From assembly GCA_965233665.1 (NCBI GenBank), contig CBDDTG010000069.1, forward strand, positions 1-64,000: DNA of 64,000 nucleotides. Direction: 5' to 3'. A program made the position numbers and the translations under genes. Shown piece after piece: positions 17,201 through 25,223 of the stretch (positions are counted from its first letter, which is position 1; every line of letters starts with the position of its first letter). This DNA is from Bacterioplanes sp965233665. GTDB taxonomy: Bacteria > Pseudomonadota > Gammaproteobacteria > Pseudomonadales > Oceanobacteraceae. A model generated the notes under the pieces. That model had not been told where the DNA came from, searched no databases, and was given only the letters and a program-made list of their open reading frames with translations.

Positions 17201-18144
17201 TAGATTAGGCTGACTTTTCGATCAGGGTTTAATGGGTCGATGCTCACCTTATTCATTAAAAAATAGCCACTAGAGCTAGGAATATGAGTGAGTTTGGGTA
17301 AGGAGCCTTCGAGGTTTTCACTCAGATCAGGGAAGGAGCGGACCAGGTTGAATGGCTTGTCCAAGTCGATGCCGTACAGCTTGGATGTGTCAGGGTGATA
17401 TAGCCACTCACCATTTTCATTGGCGATATAGAATTGGCCGCTGAACTCATGCAAGCTCTGCTTGGCTGACCGTGCTAAGCCTTCAAAAAAAAGCTGAAGA
17501 TTCAGATTAATGATCACAACGCCAAAAAAATCTCCGCTATCGTCATGCACTGGCGTGGCGACACGAATAACAGGTTGGTAAGGCCGTTGAATCTCGCCAT
17601 TTTCACGGTTCAGGTTAATGGTAGATAGATATACATCACCGGGTTGCAAGGCCTGGGGGCTTTGAAAGTAATCATACTGCCCTTTTGGCTGCAGCTTTGG
17701 CTCCGCTACTCTGGTGATGATGCCATTGTCGTTCTGCACTCGTACGATTTCGCGTCCATTGCCGGGCAGGCCGATGTAGCGAATCTGCAGATATTCTGGT
17801 CGATTCTCAATAATTGCAGTCAGGATGGTTTGCAAACGACTTTGCCAGACCTCCAGCGAATCACCACGGCTGGTTGTTGCGGTTGGCGTTTGCATGGCTC
17901 TGATGATGTTGAGGATGGGTGGAGTTTTCGAGAGTGAGACGACATCTTTACTGGCGTCATCAATCAGCTTGCTCAGCTGATCGCCTTGGCTCTGGGTGAG
18001 GTACTGGAGGCTTTCCTCCTGTTGTGAAAGAAAGGCTTTGGTCTCGCGTTGGCTGGTATAGAAAAGAATGACCGTGGTTGCAATCAGCGCCAGTGACAGT
18101 ACTGTAAGCACAATTCTGACCCGCAAATTTTTGATTCCCTTCAC
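14242..18144 (-). CDS. Hybrid sensor histidine kinase (Cache-HAMP-PAS-HisKA-HATPase-REC-REC-HPt)
   Basis: The 1300-residue membrane protein has a first helix near residues 9-27, a periplasmic double-Cache-type sensor (YLQIRYIGLPGNGREIVRVQ), a second helix near 335-355, HAMP, a PAS domain (HKIIDSIPSGILTISEDGNI), then the kinase core. The phospho-acceptor histidine is near residue 575 in SHEIRTPMN, with the N-box LTNLMNNAIKFTD and G boxes DTGIGM and GGTGLGL. Two receiver domains follow (VLVVDDHQ with FVLMDWRLPG near 867; LLLVEDHE with VILMDVHMPV near 1002), and an HPt domain with AHSLKGTSGN near 1155. It is coupled to the HD-GYP regulator downstream. The ligand is unknown. Confidence 0.93.
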   Translation of the reverse strand: MKGIKNLRVRIVLTVLSLALIATTVILFYTSQRETKAFLSQQEESLQYLTQSQGDQLSKLIDDASKDVVSLSKTPPILNIIRAMQTPTATTSRGDSLEVWQSRLQTILTAIIENRPEYLQIRYIGLPGNGREIVRVQNDNGIITRVAEPKLQPKGQYDYFQSPQALQPGDVYLSTINLNRENGEIQRPYQPVIRVATPVHDDSGDFFGVVIINLNLQLFFEGLARSAKQSLHEFSGQFYIANENGEWLYHPDTSKLYGIDLDKPFNLVRSFPDLSENLEGSLPKLTHIPSSSGYFLMNKVSIDPLNPDRKVSLIYYLPDDKVQAQIYPIISTVLYTTAVLVGIVLAPLAWLLARQLTPLRRLSDAALEISRGNYNVSIPQSGDEEIHNVSHSLKLLQQRVRQREEQLKSSEEHAHKIIDSIPSGILTISEDGNISRINDAVALMFGYTRSELIGAPIEVLLPENRRKSHPEMRKKYLDKPFLRAMDAVDDLCGRRKDGSIFPVEIGLAILGNGEERSILASISDISSRKRLEEELRCQSQLLEETVKKRTQELIEAKNSAEAATHAKSEFLANMSHEIRTPMNVITGLLYMLLKEDLPHAVRQQLKKIDISAKSLLGVINDILDYSKIEAGKLSIENIDFNLEQVLDNIINIANGIAKEKDIELLLKLSPDVPVSLNSDPLRIGQILTNLMNNAIKFTDRGTVSLLIDSYHDDKQSLVLSFTVRDTGIGMNRATIEKIFQPFEQADNSTTRRFGGTGLGLTIVKQLTQLLGGELDIQSAPGVGSSVTVTIPMQESEAEVAYYNHERLRFENLKVLVVDDHQDALDMMAMIVKGFGCQCTTASSAEEALEICQTKVEKEESFDFVLMDWRLPGLDGLTAAKEIKAMGQASQTVVILTTAYGLELLKDTEQTNAIDSLLTKPITASEVFNVFANFLNRNLPQQSKDSAKPLLGAKLLLVEDHEPNQEVAKAILEGMGAEVAVVGNGRLALDYLEQHSPADLDVILMDVHMPVMDGLEATRLIRKQRKWRAVPIVAMTANAMKQHRDMCYEAGMDDFLTKPIDPVQMQHCLLLYITHNSVDNNSIGSSTEKPASVEQQHELDNSDLPANVQVALTRLNGNGRLLLHLLESVLKQADRAVRDIPELLSENDVEAARERAHSLKGTSGNLLIHPLFETANGLNELLLSDHIDNSELDALMVSLQEAVRDLQRQLMKTRSQLSAHEEIGQKPQHSIKALLSRLREQLAEQDMGANLTVESLMESLQNDIDKIKTKEIFECIFNLDYETALIKLDELESDDTFKRQG

Positions 18145-18441
18145 TTCTCTTCTCCTTAACGAGGCAGAACAGCACCTTTAGATGAGCTAAGTGTAGAGGG
18201 CGCTGCTCCGGCTGCGTAACTTGTACCAATTAAAAAGTAATCTATTAGTATTAAGGATATTGCGAAAAATTCTTATTCATGGTTGTTCATTTTATAAGCA
18301 GCCTAGCTCATAGCCATTTGGAATAAAAAAAGGGCAAAGAGTGAGTGCGACAGCGATTGACGCACTGCTGCTTATCTTTTTGTCAGAGGCAGCAGTTGTG
18401 GTCAGTATTTTGGGGCGTTCAGAGTGGGGGCTTATCGAGGG

Positions 18442-19296
18442 TTACGGCAATGAACTAGTCAAGAAATCGACGCTGCGATCATAGAACTCACCGCTGGTTT
18501 GTTGACGGCTACTGCACCAAGCCAGCCCGGCAAGGCCATGGTATATCCGGCAACAGGACATCAACGCACGTAGCTGCTCGCTGTCGATCAGCCAGTCAGT
18601 CTGACCATAGCCGCGTAACAGCACAGCCAGCTGGGCATCGGACAAATCCGCTGGGGCAGTGAGCAGTTTGAAAAAGTCCATGCTCGGGTGGCCGCCACGC
18701 ATAGCCTCAAAATCAATAATGCCGCTGTAGCGATCACCGTCGACCAGTATGTTGCCGGCACGAAGATCAAAATGCACCGCTTTCGCCTGTTGGCTATCGG
18801 GTATTAAATGCATGTGTGACAGAAAGTGCTGAGCAGCTTGCTGCGCCAGAGTAGAATCCGCGCCAGCGATCATACCGAGATAGCGCTCGATATTTCCTTT
18901 TAGCAGGGCATGCCAACTCGAGAACCCATCAAAATTATTTGCCTGCGTAGCGTGTATCTCGCGCATGCTTCGGCCAAGGCGCAGTAATTGATCGTCAGCG
19001 AGCCGAGTAAAGCTATTGAGTGGCATACCAGGCAGTGACGCCATTAATACATAGCCGTCAGCATGCCAGTCATGCACCTCTGGAATGCACTCAAGATGGC
19101 TGAGTTGGCTGAGCCAGTGGTACTCACGTTGAGATTTTTCAACACTAAAAGGGCGCTTCAGCACATAGGCTTGATTGCCCGAATGAAAGCGAATGACTTC
19201 AGAAGCAAACGACTCCCCAATTGGCAATAGCTCATCCACTTCCAGTTGAAACAGGGTTTTGGCGGCGTTAATTAGCTGATGCTGGAAGTTTTGCAT
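18442..19296 (-). CDS. Aminoglycoside-phosphotransferase-fold kinase
   Basis: The 284-residue protein has the APH/choline kinase fold: an ATP-binding N-lobe (NQAYVLKRPFSVEKSQREYHW), the catalytic loop HFDLRAGNILVDGDR near residue 175, and the metal-binding IDFEAMRGG. The standard HxDxxxxN catalytic motif is present as HFDLRAGN. The fold covers antibiotic kinases, small-molecule kinases such as those for homoserine or thiamine, and proteins of unknown role; the sequence alone does not say which. Its start lies 34 bases from the degenerate MITE copy, which could affect its expression. Confidence 0.8.
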   Translation of the reverse strand: MQNFQHQLINAAKTLFQLEVDELLPIGESFASEVIRFHSGNQAYVLKRPFSVEKSQREYHWLSQLSHLECIPEVHDWHADGYVLMASLPGMPLNSFTRLADDQLLRLGRSMREIHATQANNFDGFSSWHALLKGNIERYLGMIAGADSTLAQQAAQHFLSHMHLIPDSQQAKAVHFDLRAGNILVDGDRYSGIIDFEAMRGGHPSMDFFKLLTAPADLSDAQLAVLLRGYGQTDWLIDSEQLRALMSCCRIYHGLAGLAWCSSRQQTSGEFYDRSVDFLTSSLP

Positions 19297-19330
19297 GATG
19301 GTGACCTTATAAAAGGGCGGCGAATATTAG

Positions 19331-19592
19331 AGCGCCTCTGGATAGTTCTGCACGGCTCTGCGCGAGTGCAGCAGGCTTTCAGAACAAGGCGGCGATGGTA
19401 GCAAATGGCTAGCCCTTTTCAACATCGCCAACGGCGTTATGGAGGCCTGCGGCCCGCGCCCGACGGGGAATGCCAGAGAACTCCAGCTCTGTGTCGCCGA
19501 TTTTTGCTGTAGCTGGCTAGAGCGGCAAACCGGCTTCTTGAACTAGAGCCCTCTGGCGATCCAGAGCGAGCACCGAATTATCCAGAGGTGCC
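19331..19592. mobile_element. MITE copy 1, degenerate, 262 bp
   Basis: This stretch is the same length as, and aligns without gaps to, the element at 42857-43118, with about 30 mismatches counted by eye. Its ends are an imperfect inverted repeat (left AGCGCCTCTGGATAGTTC, right GAATTATCCAGAGGTGCC). It is flanked by TTAG on the left and CTGG on the right, the decayed remains of a four-base target duplication. It has no coding capacity. It lies in the promoter region of the phosphotransferase gene. Confidence 0.8.
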
Positions 19593-19748
19593 CTGGCACG
19601 AAAAACGCCAGTAATTAACACGATGGTGAGTTGTTTCGTCAGGTGGGTCCGTTATTTAAGTCGCTAATGATGCTTTCGGTGTTGTGCTTTGCAGTTATGT
19701 GATTCTGGTAATAATTGAGTCAGTGATATGAATAAGCATACGGGCAAA

Positions 19749-19781
19749 AAAACGGCGAGCATCATGCCCGCCGTTTTTTCG
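19749..19781. terminator. Bidirectional terminator after the transglutaminase-like gene
   Basis: AAAAAACGGCG and CGCCGTTTTTT form an 11-base-pair stem around a short loop, giving a T run on either strand. It lies 18 bases past the stop of the minus-strand gene that ends at 19799 and can also stop plus-strand transcription. Confidence 0.8.
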
Positions 19782-19798
19782 TTAACGAGTTTCTTAAC

Positions 19799-21631
19799 TT
19801 ATTTCCAAGCCCACTCGCTGCCTTCAACATCGGCTTCTACGCGCCAGCTGTTAGCATTCCATTTAATGGCGTTATCGAGGGCATTTTTCAACTGGCCATT
19901 GTCCAGGCGCCAGGTTTGGTTGGGACGGTCGGCGCAGGTTTCCATGGTGATGTCACTGCCCTGTTGATCCAAACACAAATCCGGTGCGATCTTATTGATC
20001 AGCTTGCCCTTCGGTGTCAGTTGCCATTGTTGGTTGTCACCGTCATGGCACCACCAGCCGTAGACCTTGGTCCCTGGCGCTGTGCTACTGGCTTCAACAT
20101 CCAAGCATTGAGTTTGCTCGGTTACCAGTTGCTGCCACTCGGCTGTGGGTGTATCCACTTCTGCTGATGCGTTAAACAGAGCCGTTACCACGGCTGTCAT
20201 CGGCTGGGTATAGCGTGATGCACTCGGTGCCTGGCGCTGCCAGCTCTCTGGTACGGGTTGACTAACATCCCAGCTACCGCGACCATCGTAGTAGGATTTT
20301 GCGGTGGCATTAGGAGTGGGTGTCCACAAGAAATCAGGATGCGCATTTTGGTACCACTCACCGCCAATCACATCGCCCTGGGCATCCAGCTCCAGGTCGT
20401 AGTAGTAGGTGACACGTGAGATGCCATCGTATCTGGGAATGTCGGTCTCACGGTGAGTCGGGTTGGTCTCAACCATATACTGCACCTGCATTTGCACACC
20501 CACTACGGAGTGCGCATCGGAAGCGCGATACTTAGAGAACTTGTCTTTGCTGTAATCCGCCATGGCGATGGTGACATCGGCCGGGTCATTCGAAGTTTGA
20601 TTGGTTTGCGGGTTAAAGTACTTAACCTTGTAACCGAGAATCGGCTGGTTCCAAACCTGGTAGTCGTAGGTGGCATCCATAATCATGCTACGGCCAGTAA
20701 TACCTACCTGGTTCAACACCGATAAGTGCCAGGAGCCAGGGTTATTATCGACACACTGGGACGCAATGATGCGGCCATTTTCGTCTTGCTCTGGGTCTTT
20801 AATATTGCAGCGACCACCAATGAACTTGGTGTCGAAAGGTGCTTCAGCCCACAGCAAGGTGCCTAGCGCCTTAATGTCAGACGGGTAAAACTTCAGCATT
20901 TCACCGTTCGCGTCTGGCACAGTGACCGAGTGCGCAGGGCGCGGCAGCATGTAAGCTGCTGCAGCCCAGCCGTGGCATAAGCCCATCCATCGTTCGACGC
21001 TGCCGTTGGATTCAAAGTAGCCTTTGCCAGAATCCCAAGAGCGCTTGGTTAAGGTACGTTGTTGATCGCCGACTAACAGGTCGTATTTTTCTGCTGGAGA
21101 CAACAGGTGACGCTCATCAGCAGAGTAATTCTCCAGCGGTTTGATGGCCGCAGAAAAGTCGTAATAGTCCTTCCAGTTATGGGCCGACAGATCGCGATCA
21201 GCGTAACGCCATGCAGCAGCACCGGAATACAAAGGCCAATAGGTGTCTGACCATGGCTGTATGTCTAGCTTCGTTTTATCCGGTGCTTGTTGGTCCAATG
21301 CCGTTAAGTTACGTACCAGATTGTTGCCGGCATCCACCAGGCGCGCAGGGTTGTCATTGTATAAGCGAATGGCAGAGAACGGCTGTGGTTGCAATGCGCC
21401 GGAGCTGCTCATCGTTGAGCGATTAATGATCTCACTGCGCATTCTATTGCGAATGCTGTCGATTTCATCCGCGTTTAGAGTTTGATAGTCATCACCCTCT
21501 TTTTCGGGCCGGGCGTTCATAACGGCTTGTGGGTTTTGATGAAATTCCGTCATAAACGATTGGATCTGAGCATCAGCCGCCAAAGCAGACAAAGGCGCAG
21601 CCAACGCAAATAGTGCGATTGTTTTTTTCAC
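19799..21631 (-). CDS. Secreted transglutaminase-elicitor-like protein with C-terminal lectin-like region
   Basis: The 610-residue protein has a clean signal peptide (MKKTIALFALAAPLSALA). Its central part resembles the Phytophthora GP42-type transglutaminase family: a candidate catalytic cysteine at residue 219 in WMGLCHGWAAAAYML, histidine 302 in GSWHLSVLNQVG and aspartate 319 in MIMDATYDYQVWNQP. Residues ~500-580 hold two ricin-type QxW-like units (NQQWQLTPKGKL, NQTWRLDNGQL) that suggest a carbohydrate-binding beta-trefoil fragment. It probably acts outside the cell on proteins or cell walls; a protease or amidase activity is also possible. It is a single-gene transcript between a 570-base promoter region and a strong terminator. 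Confidence 0.7.
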   Translation of the reverse strand: MKKTIALFALAAPLSALAADAQIQSFMTEFHQNPQAVMNARPEKEGDDYQTLNADEIDSIRNRMRSEIINRSTMSSSGALQPQPFSAIRLYNDNPARLVDAGNNLVRNLTALDQQAPDKTKLDIQPWSDTYWPLYSGAAAWRYADRDLSAHNWKDYYDFSAAIKPLENYSADERHLLSPAEKYDLLVGDQQRTLTKRSWDSGKGYFESNGSVERWMGLCHGWAAAAYMLPRPAHSVTVPDANGEMLKFYPSDIKALGTLLWAEAPFDTKFIGGRCNIKDPEQDENGRIIASQCVDNNPGSWHLSVLNQVGITGRSMIMDATYDYQVWNQPILGYKVKYFNPQTNQTSNDPADVTIAMADYSKDKFSKYRASDAHSVVGVQMQVQYMVETNPTHRETDIPRYDGISRVTYYYDLELDAQGDVIGGEWYQNAHPDFLWTPTPNATAKSYYDGRGSWDVSQPVPESWQRQAPSASRYTQPMTAVVTALFNASAEVDTPTAEWQQLVTEQTQCLDVEASSTAPGTKVYGWWCHDGDNQQWQLTPKGKLINKIAPDLCLDQQGSDITMETCADRPNQTWRLDNGQLKNALDNAIKWNANSWRVEADVEGSEWAWK

Positions 21632-22198
21632 TGCAAAAAACTCTTTCTAGGTTTGTGTTGGTTCCGAATTAAAGGGCCCTTAACCGGAGGGCGCGCATAG
21701 TATTTATTGAATATTTGAAAATCAATTGATTGCTTTGTTAAAAGCTAAATATTTTTATTTTCGTAGTAATAATGTATTAGTTTGGGTTGTAAATTCAGCT
21801 AGATATGGGTCTGGCAGCTGTTTGTGAGTGTGTGGGGATTGCATCCAAATCGGTTCGGATAATTGCGAATTATGTAAGTTCTTATTCCGTATTATCGGTG
21901 ATGGATTTCAAAATTTTATAATTTATACCAAGGTCAATTGGTATTATCACCTAGTTCTAGTGTTGCTTTTGTCGATAACGGTGTCTGCTTTTGGTTTTGA
22001 TTGATACTAGGATTGTCATCAATCTATATTTGCTGTTGATTGTTTTGTTTTTATTGTGTTGGTGGGGGTTGTTTCCAATAAAGACAGAAAAAATGATGAG
22101 TGTCATTCTTTCTGTCTTTATATTTGGTAGATGGGGTAGCTCATTATCTGATCAGCTGGCTTAGCTCAGTATGTTTTTCATTCCAGCCCGCAGAATGA
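21632..22198. other. AT-rich intergenic region
   Basis: About 570 bases with no supported gene. The part next to the transglutaminase-like gene probably holds its promoter. The only clear structure is the hairpin at 22078-22121, annotated separately. Confidence 0.5.
22078..22121. terminator. Long AT-rich hairpin, probable bidirectional terminator
   Basis: Perfect 13-base arms ATAAAGACAGAAA (22078-22090) and TTTCTGTCTTTAT (22109-22121) enclose an inner AATGA/TCATT pair, so almost the whole stretch can pair. It lies about 80 bases after the stop of the acetyltransferase gene and is the likely end of the two-component operon transcript. Confidence 0.55.
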
Positions 22199-22693
22199 TC
22201 ATGGATTCCGGGTGTGAGTAGTGCGGTTAAGAGCCAGCTTTTTGAGATGAACAACTTCAATGCCCTCTGGTATCAGGCTTTGGCTTATGATTGAAAATCC
22301 CTGCTGTAGATACAGGTTAACGGCAGGCTTATTGGCACAGGCCGTCGACACTGTGGCGCTTCGCCATTGCAAGTTGGTCAATACATAATCCAATAACTGA
22401 GTGGCAACTCCTCGGCGAAAAGCCCTAGGCGATACCACTAGGCTACAGATATCTAGGGTTTGTTGTTCTAACATGACTTCAACAGCGCCTATCAAACCTT
22501 GTGAATCTGATAGCCCATAAAACTGGGTATTGGAACTAGCAATGTGTTGGCCGGAGCGGTGCAAGGGAGGGAAATATTTCGCTTCGATTAGTTCAGCTTC
22601 GACGCTATAGGATTGCTGAAATAGCTGATAAATATCTTGCGAAGTGCAGGGATCACGGTGCTGAAGTAATTTGATCAAGGATGGCTCAAGCAT
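22199..22693 (-). CDS. GNAT family N-acetyltransferase
   Basis: The 164-residue protein shows the acetyl-CoA binding core ICSLVVSPRAFRRGVATQLLDYVL with the R/Q-x-x-G-x-A/G pattern (RRGVAT), followed by ACANKPAVNLYLQQGFSI, the usual GNAT C-terminal motif. The ATG at 22693 (MLEPSLIKLLQHRDP) was chosen because the longer frame would overlap the upstream gene and adds unconvincing residues. The substrate is unknown. It is the last gene of a four-gene minus-strand operon. Confidence 0.8.
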   Translation of the reverse strand: MLEPSLIKLLQHRDPCTSQDIYQLFQQSYSVEAELIEAKYFPPLHRSGQHIASSNTQFYGLSDSQGLIGAVEVMLEQQTLDICSLVVSPRAFRRGVATQLLDYVLTNLQWRSATVSTACANKPAVNLYLQQGFSIISQSLIPEGIEVVHLKKLALNRTTHTRNP

Positions 22694-22700
22694 AAAATAA

Positions 22701-23111
22701 TCACGAGTTAGAAGAATTCGGCCAACGCAACCTCGCGGCCGTGGCGGACAACATGATGACATAGGATAGCTGCAGCGTTAGAAAAACACCGATAGGGTGA
22801 TTAGGAACACCGCGCCACATTAGCCAGATTAAATAACACAGAGTGAGGGCGTTAGCGGTTAACGCACCCCACAGTGCCCAGTGCTTGGCCTGCCATAAAG
22901 GTTTAAACAGCAGTAAATTAATCGCCGCGGTGGCAGCAAGCATTAGACCGGGCAATGCCAATAAGGCGCTGCGCCAAGCCTCTGGGCTATTTTCCAGCTG
23001 CAACCATATAGCAGCAAAATGACCATAGGCGCCGAGCGTGAGCAATATGGTTAACAGCCCACCTGTGATGGCTGACACTGGATACAGTGAATTATGGGCG
23101 TTAATAGCCAA
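22701..23111 (-). CDS. Four-helix membrane protein of unknown function
   Basis: A 136-residue protein with four hydrophobic segments (GGLLTILLTLGAYGHFAAIW, LLALPGLMLAATAAINLLLF, WALWGALTANALTLCYLIWL and FLTLQLSYVIMLSATAA). It overlaps the response-regulator gene by 11 bases and is followed by the acetyltransferase after seven bases, so it belongs to the same transcript. I do not recognise the family. Confidence 0.7.
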   Translation of the reverse strand: MAINAHNSLYPVSAITGGLLTILLTLGAYGHFAAIWLQLENSPEAWRSALLALPGLMLAATAAINLLLFKPLWQAKHWALWGALTANALTLCYLIWLMWRGVPNHPIGVFLTLQLSYVIMLSATAARLRWPNSSNS

Positions 23112-23793
23112 TGTCTCGTCCTCCGCTAACGGTCAGGCCACTTTCGTAGGCAAATACCACCGCCTGAGCGCGATCGCGAAGGCCCAACTTTGCTAACACA
23201 CTGGAAACATGAGTTTTGACGGTGGCTGCGCCAATAAATAATTGCTGGGCAATTTCGGCATTGCTGTGCCCTTCGGCAATGGCCAGCAGTACTTCTTTTT
23301 CTCGCGTTGTCAGCCGCTCAAGGCGCTGGGCCAGCAGCAACTGATGTTCGTTGTTTTGGTTGTGATCGGTTTGGGTAAACTGGCCAATTAAACGGCGGGT
23401 AATACTGGGGGATAACATGGCACCGCCGTCGGCGACGGTGCGCACCGCATCGACCAGAGACTCTGGAGGAATATCCTTTAACACAAAACCACTGGCGCCT
23501 GCTTGCAGGGCATTAAAAACATACTCGTCTGGGTCAAAGGTGGTGAGAATAATCACTCGACATGAATGCTCTGCTAGCGCCAATAGCTTGGCCGTGGCCT
23601 GCAAGCCATCCATGTTTGGCATGCGAATATCCATCAACACAATATCGGGCTTAGTTTGCTGCACCAATTGCACTGCTTCGAGACCGTCGCCGGCTTCGGC
23701 AACTACCTCGATATCGGCTTCGTTTTGCAGTACTAAGGCAAAACCTCGGCGCACCAAGGCTTGATCATCCACCACCATCACTCGCAACATCAT
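23101..23793 (-). CDS. NarL/LuxR-type response regulator
   Basis: The 230-residue protein has a receiver domain (VMVVDDQALVRRGFALVL, phospho-acceptor aspartate in DIVLMDIRMPNMDG near residue 55, and the lysine in GFVLKDIPPE) and a C-terminal LuxR-type helix-turn-helix (LTTREKEVLLAIAEGHSNAE, TVKTHVSSVLAKLGLRDRAQ). It overlaps the kinase gene by four bases (ATGA) and is its cognate regulator. Target genes cannot be read here; the downstream membrane protein is an obvious candidate for co-function. Confidence 0.93.
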   Translation of the reverse strand: MMLRVMVVDDQALVRRGFALVLQNEADIEVVAEAGDGLEAVQLVQQTKPDIVLMDIRMPNMDGLQATAKLLALAEHSCRVIILTTFDPDEYVFNALQAGASGFVLKDIPPESLVDAVRTVADGGAMLSPSITRRLIGQFTQTDHNQNNEHQLLLAQRLERLTTREKEVLLAIAEGHSNAEIAQQLFIGAATVKTHVSSVLAKLGLRDRAQAVVFAYESGLTVSGGRDIGY

Positions 23794-25031
23794 TGACTCC
23801 CTGGCGTTATCGGTAATGTGGCACGAACTTCAAAGCCACCTTTTACGTTGGGCCCGGCGCTGAGCTGCCCGCCTAACGCGCTCACCCGTTCCTGCATGCC
23901 TTGAATGCCTAGGCCAGCCGTTTGGGCTGGGTTTAGCGGGACTGGCTCATCAAGGGCGTGGTTAAGAACCTGAATGTCTAAATGTCCGGCGATTATGTTC
24001 ACACAAACATCGACCTGTGCTTGGCTGCCCACATGTTTGACGATATTGGTGAGCGATTCCTGCACGATGCGATAAGCGGCTAAGGCGACATTGGCCGATA
24101 GCGGCTGATTGAGCAGATTCGCATCCGCCTGGTAATTGAGCTGCGCGACAACACTGCGCACCTGCTCGATTAACGCGCTTAAATCATCCAGGCCTGGTTG
24201 CGGTGAATGCTGTGCTGGTTCACTGGCCGGGCGTAACACACCGAGCAGCTGGCGCATTTCTTTTAGCGCTTGGCGCCCTGCCGCTTCGACGGCAGTCATG
24301 GCTTCACGCGCAGCGTCTGGGTTGGACTGAATCACAGTGCGGGCAGCCCCAGCCTGTACCGTCATCATGCTGAGCTGATGGGCTACCACATCGTGCATTT
24401 CTCGTGCGATGCGGGTGCGCTCGGCCACCACGGCGCGCTCGGCATCGGCGTGGCGTTCGCGCTCTAAGGCGGCGGCTCGCTCTTCTAACAAACGCAAATA
24501 TTCACCGCGAAAGCGCAGCCGGCGACCGCTGTACCACAAGGCCCAGCCGAGCATGGTCGCGACCGTGCCTGACACCGTGGGCCGTTGCAGCAAGCCCTGA
24601 TCAATCAGCAAATACAGCAGAGCAGCCATAAAGGCCAGCCAGCTGGCGCGGTTATTCGCTTCGTAGCGACCTAAGGCAAACAGCGAAAATGCCAACGCCA
24701 CCAGTCCTTCGGCGGGTAGGCCCAGCTCTAATACAACGGATGCCAGTACGATAACTATGTGCACCTGCCACGGATGACTGCGCCGCCACAGTAAAGCGAA
24801 GCTGGCAATAAAGGCGCATTGAAAGGCTGCAATATCGACAAACGATTGCAACGCCAGCACACTGTGATTCTGGCGCGACCACAATAATAACGTCAGCAGC
24901 AGCGCGAGTAGAGCTAGCAGCAGATCGGCCACATGTGGCCAGCGAGCGAATGGCCCTCGCCAAGGTCGCCACTGGGTGACTTGGGAAGCATCAGATGAAT
25001 GAAGAAGGGCACTGAGCCAAGCTGGTTTCAT
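23790..25031 (-). CDS. DesK/NarX-class sensor histidine kinase
   Basis: The 413-residue kinase has about five N-terminal membrane helices (e.g. VADLLLALLALLLTLLLW), a coiled-coil linker (LRLLEERAAALERERHADAE), the HisKA_3 dimerisation motif with phospho-acceptor histidine near residue 211 in REMHDVVAHQLSMM, and a HATPase domain (VQESLTNIVKHVG, GLGIQGMQERVSALGG). No extracytoplasmic sensor is obvious, so it may sense membrane or intramembrane signals. It starts the four-gene operon and is divergent from the DUF2306-like gene. Confidence 0.9.
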   Translation of the reverse strand: MKPAWLSALLHSSDASQVTQWRPWRGPFARWPHVADLLLALLALLLTLLLWSRQNHSVLALQSFVDIAAFQCAFIASFALLWRRSHPWQVHIVIVLASVVLELGLPAEGLVALAFSLFALGRYEANNRASWLAFMAALLYLLIDQGLLQRPTVSGTVATMLGWALWYSGRRLRFRGEYLRLLEERAAALERERHADAERAVVAERTRIAREMHDVVAHQLSMMTVQAGAARTVIQSNPDAAREAMTAVEAAGRQALKEMRQLLGVLRPASEPAQHSPQPGLDDLSALIEQVRSVVAQLNYQADANLLNQPLSANVALAAYRIVQESLTNIVKHVGSQAQVDVCVNIIAGHLDIQVLNHALDEPVPLNPAQTAGLGIQGMQERVSALGGQLSAGPNVKGGFEVRATLPITPGSQ

Positions 25032-25223
25032 AGCCTCATGCTATATCAGCCGTGCGTCGCCGTCATGAGCCTTAAGGTGGAGCATATCGCCTTGTTCTCC
25101 TCCTTTTGGCGGAGGCCAATTTCCTGCCCTAGATGGATGTGCCTAGATGTGAAAAAAACGAGCATAAATATCAACACGGGTTGGCAGCCATGTCAGCTCA
25201 ATGCTGGTTTTTGGAGACATCTT

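Noticed and set aside
24999..25223. Longer start for the DUF2306-like gene
   Set aside because: It would overlap the divergent kinase gene, lacks a ribosome binding site, and adds residues unlike the family.
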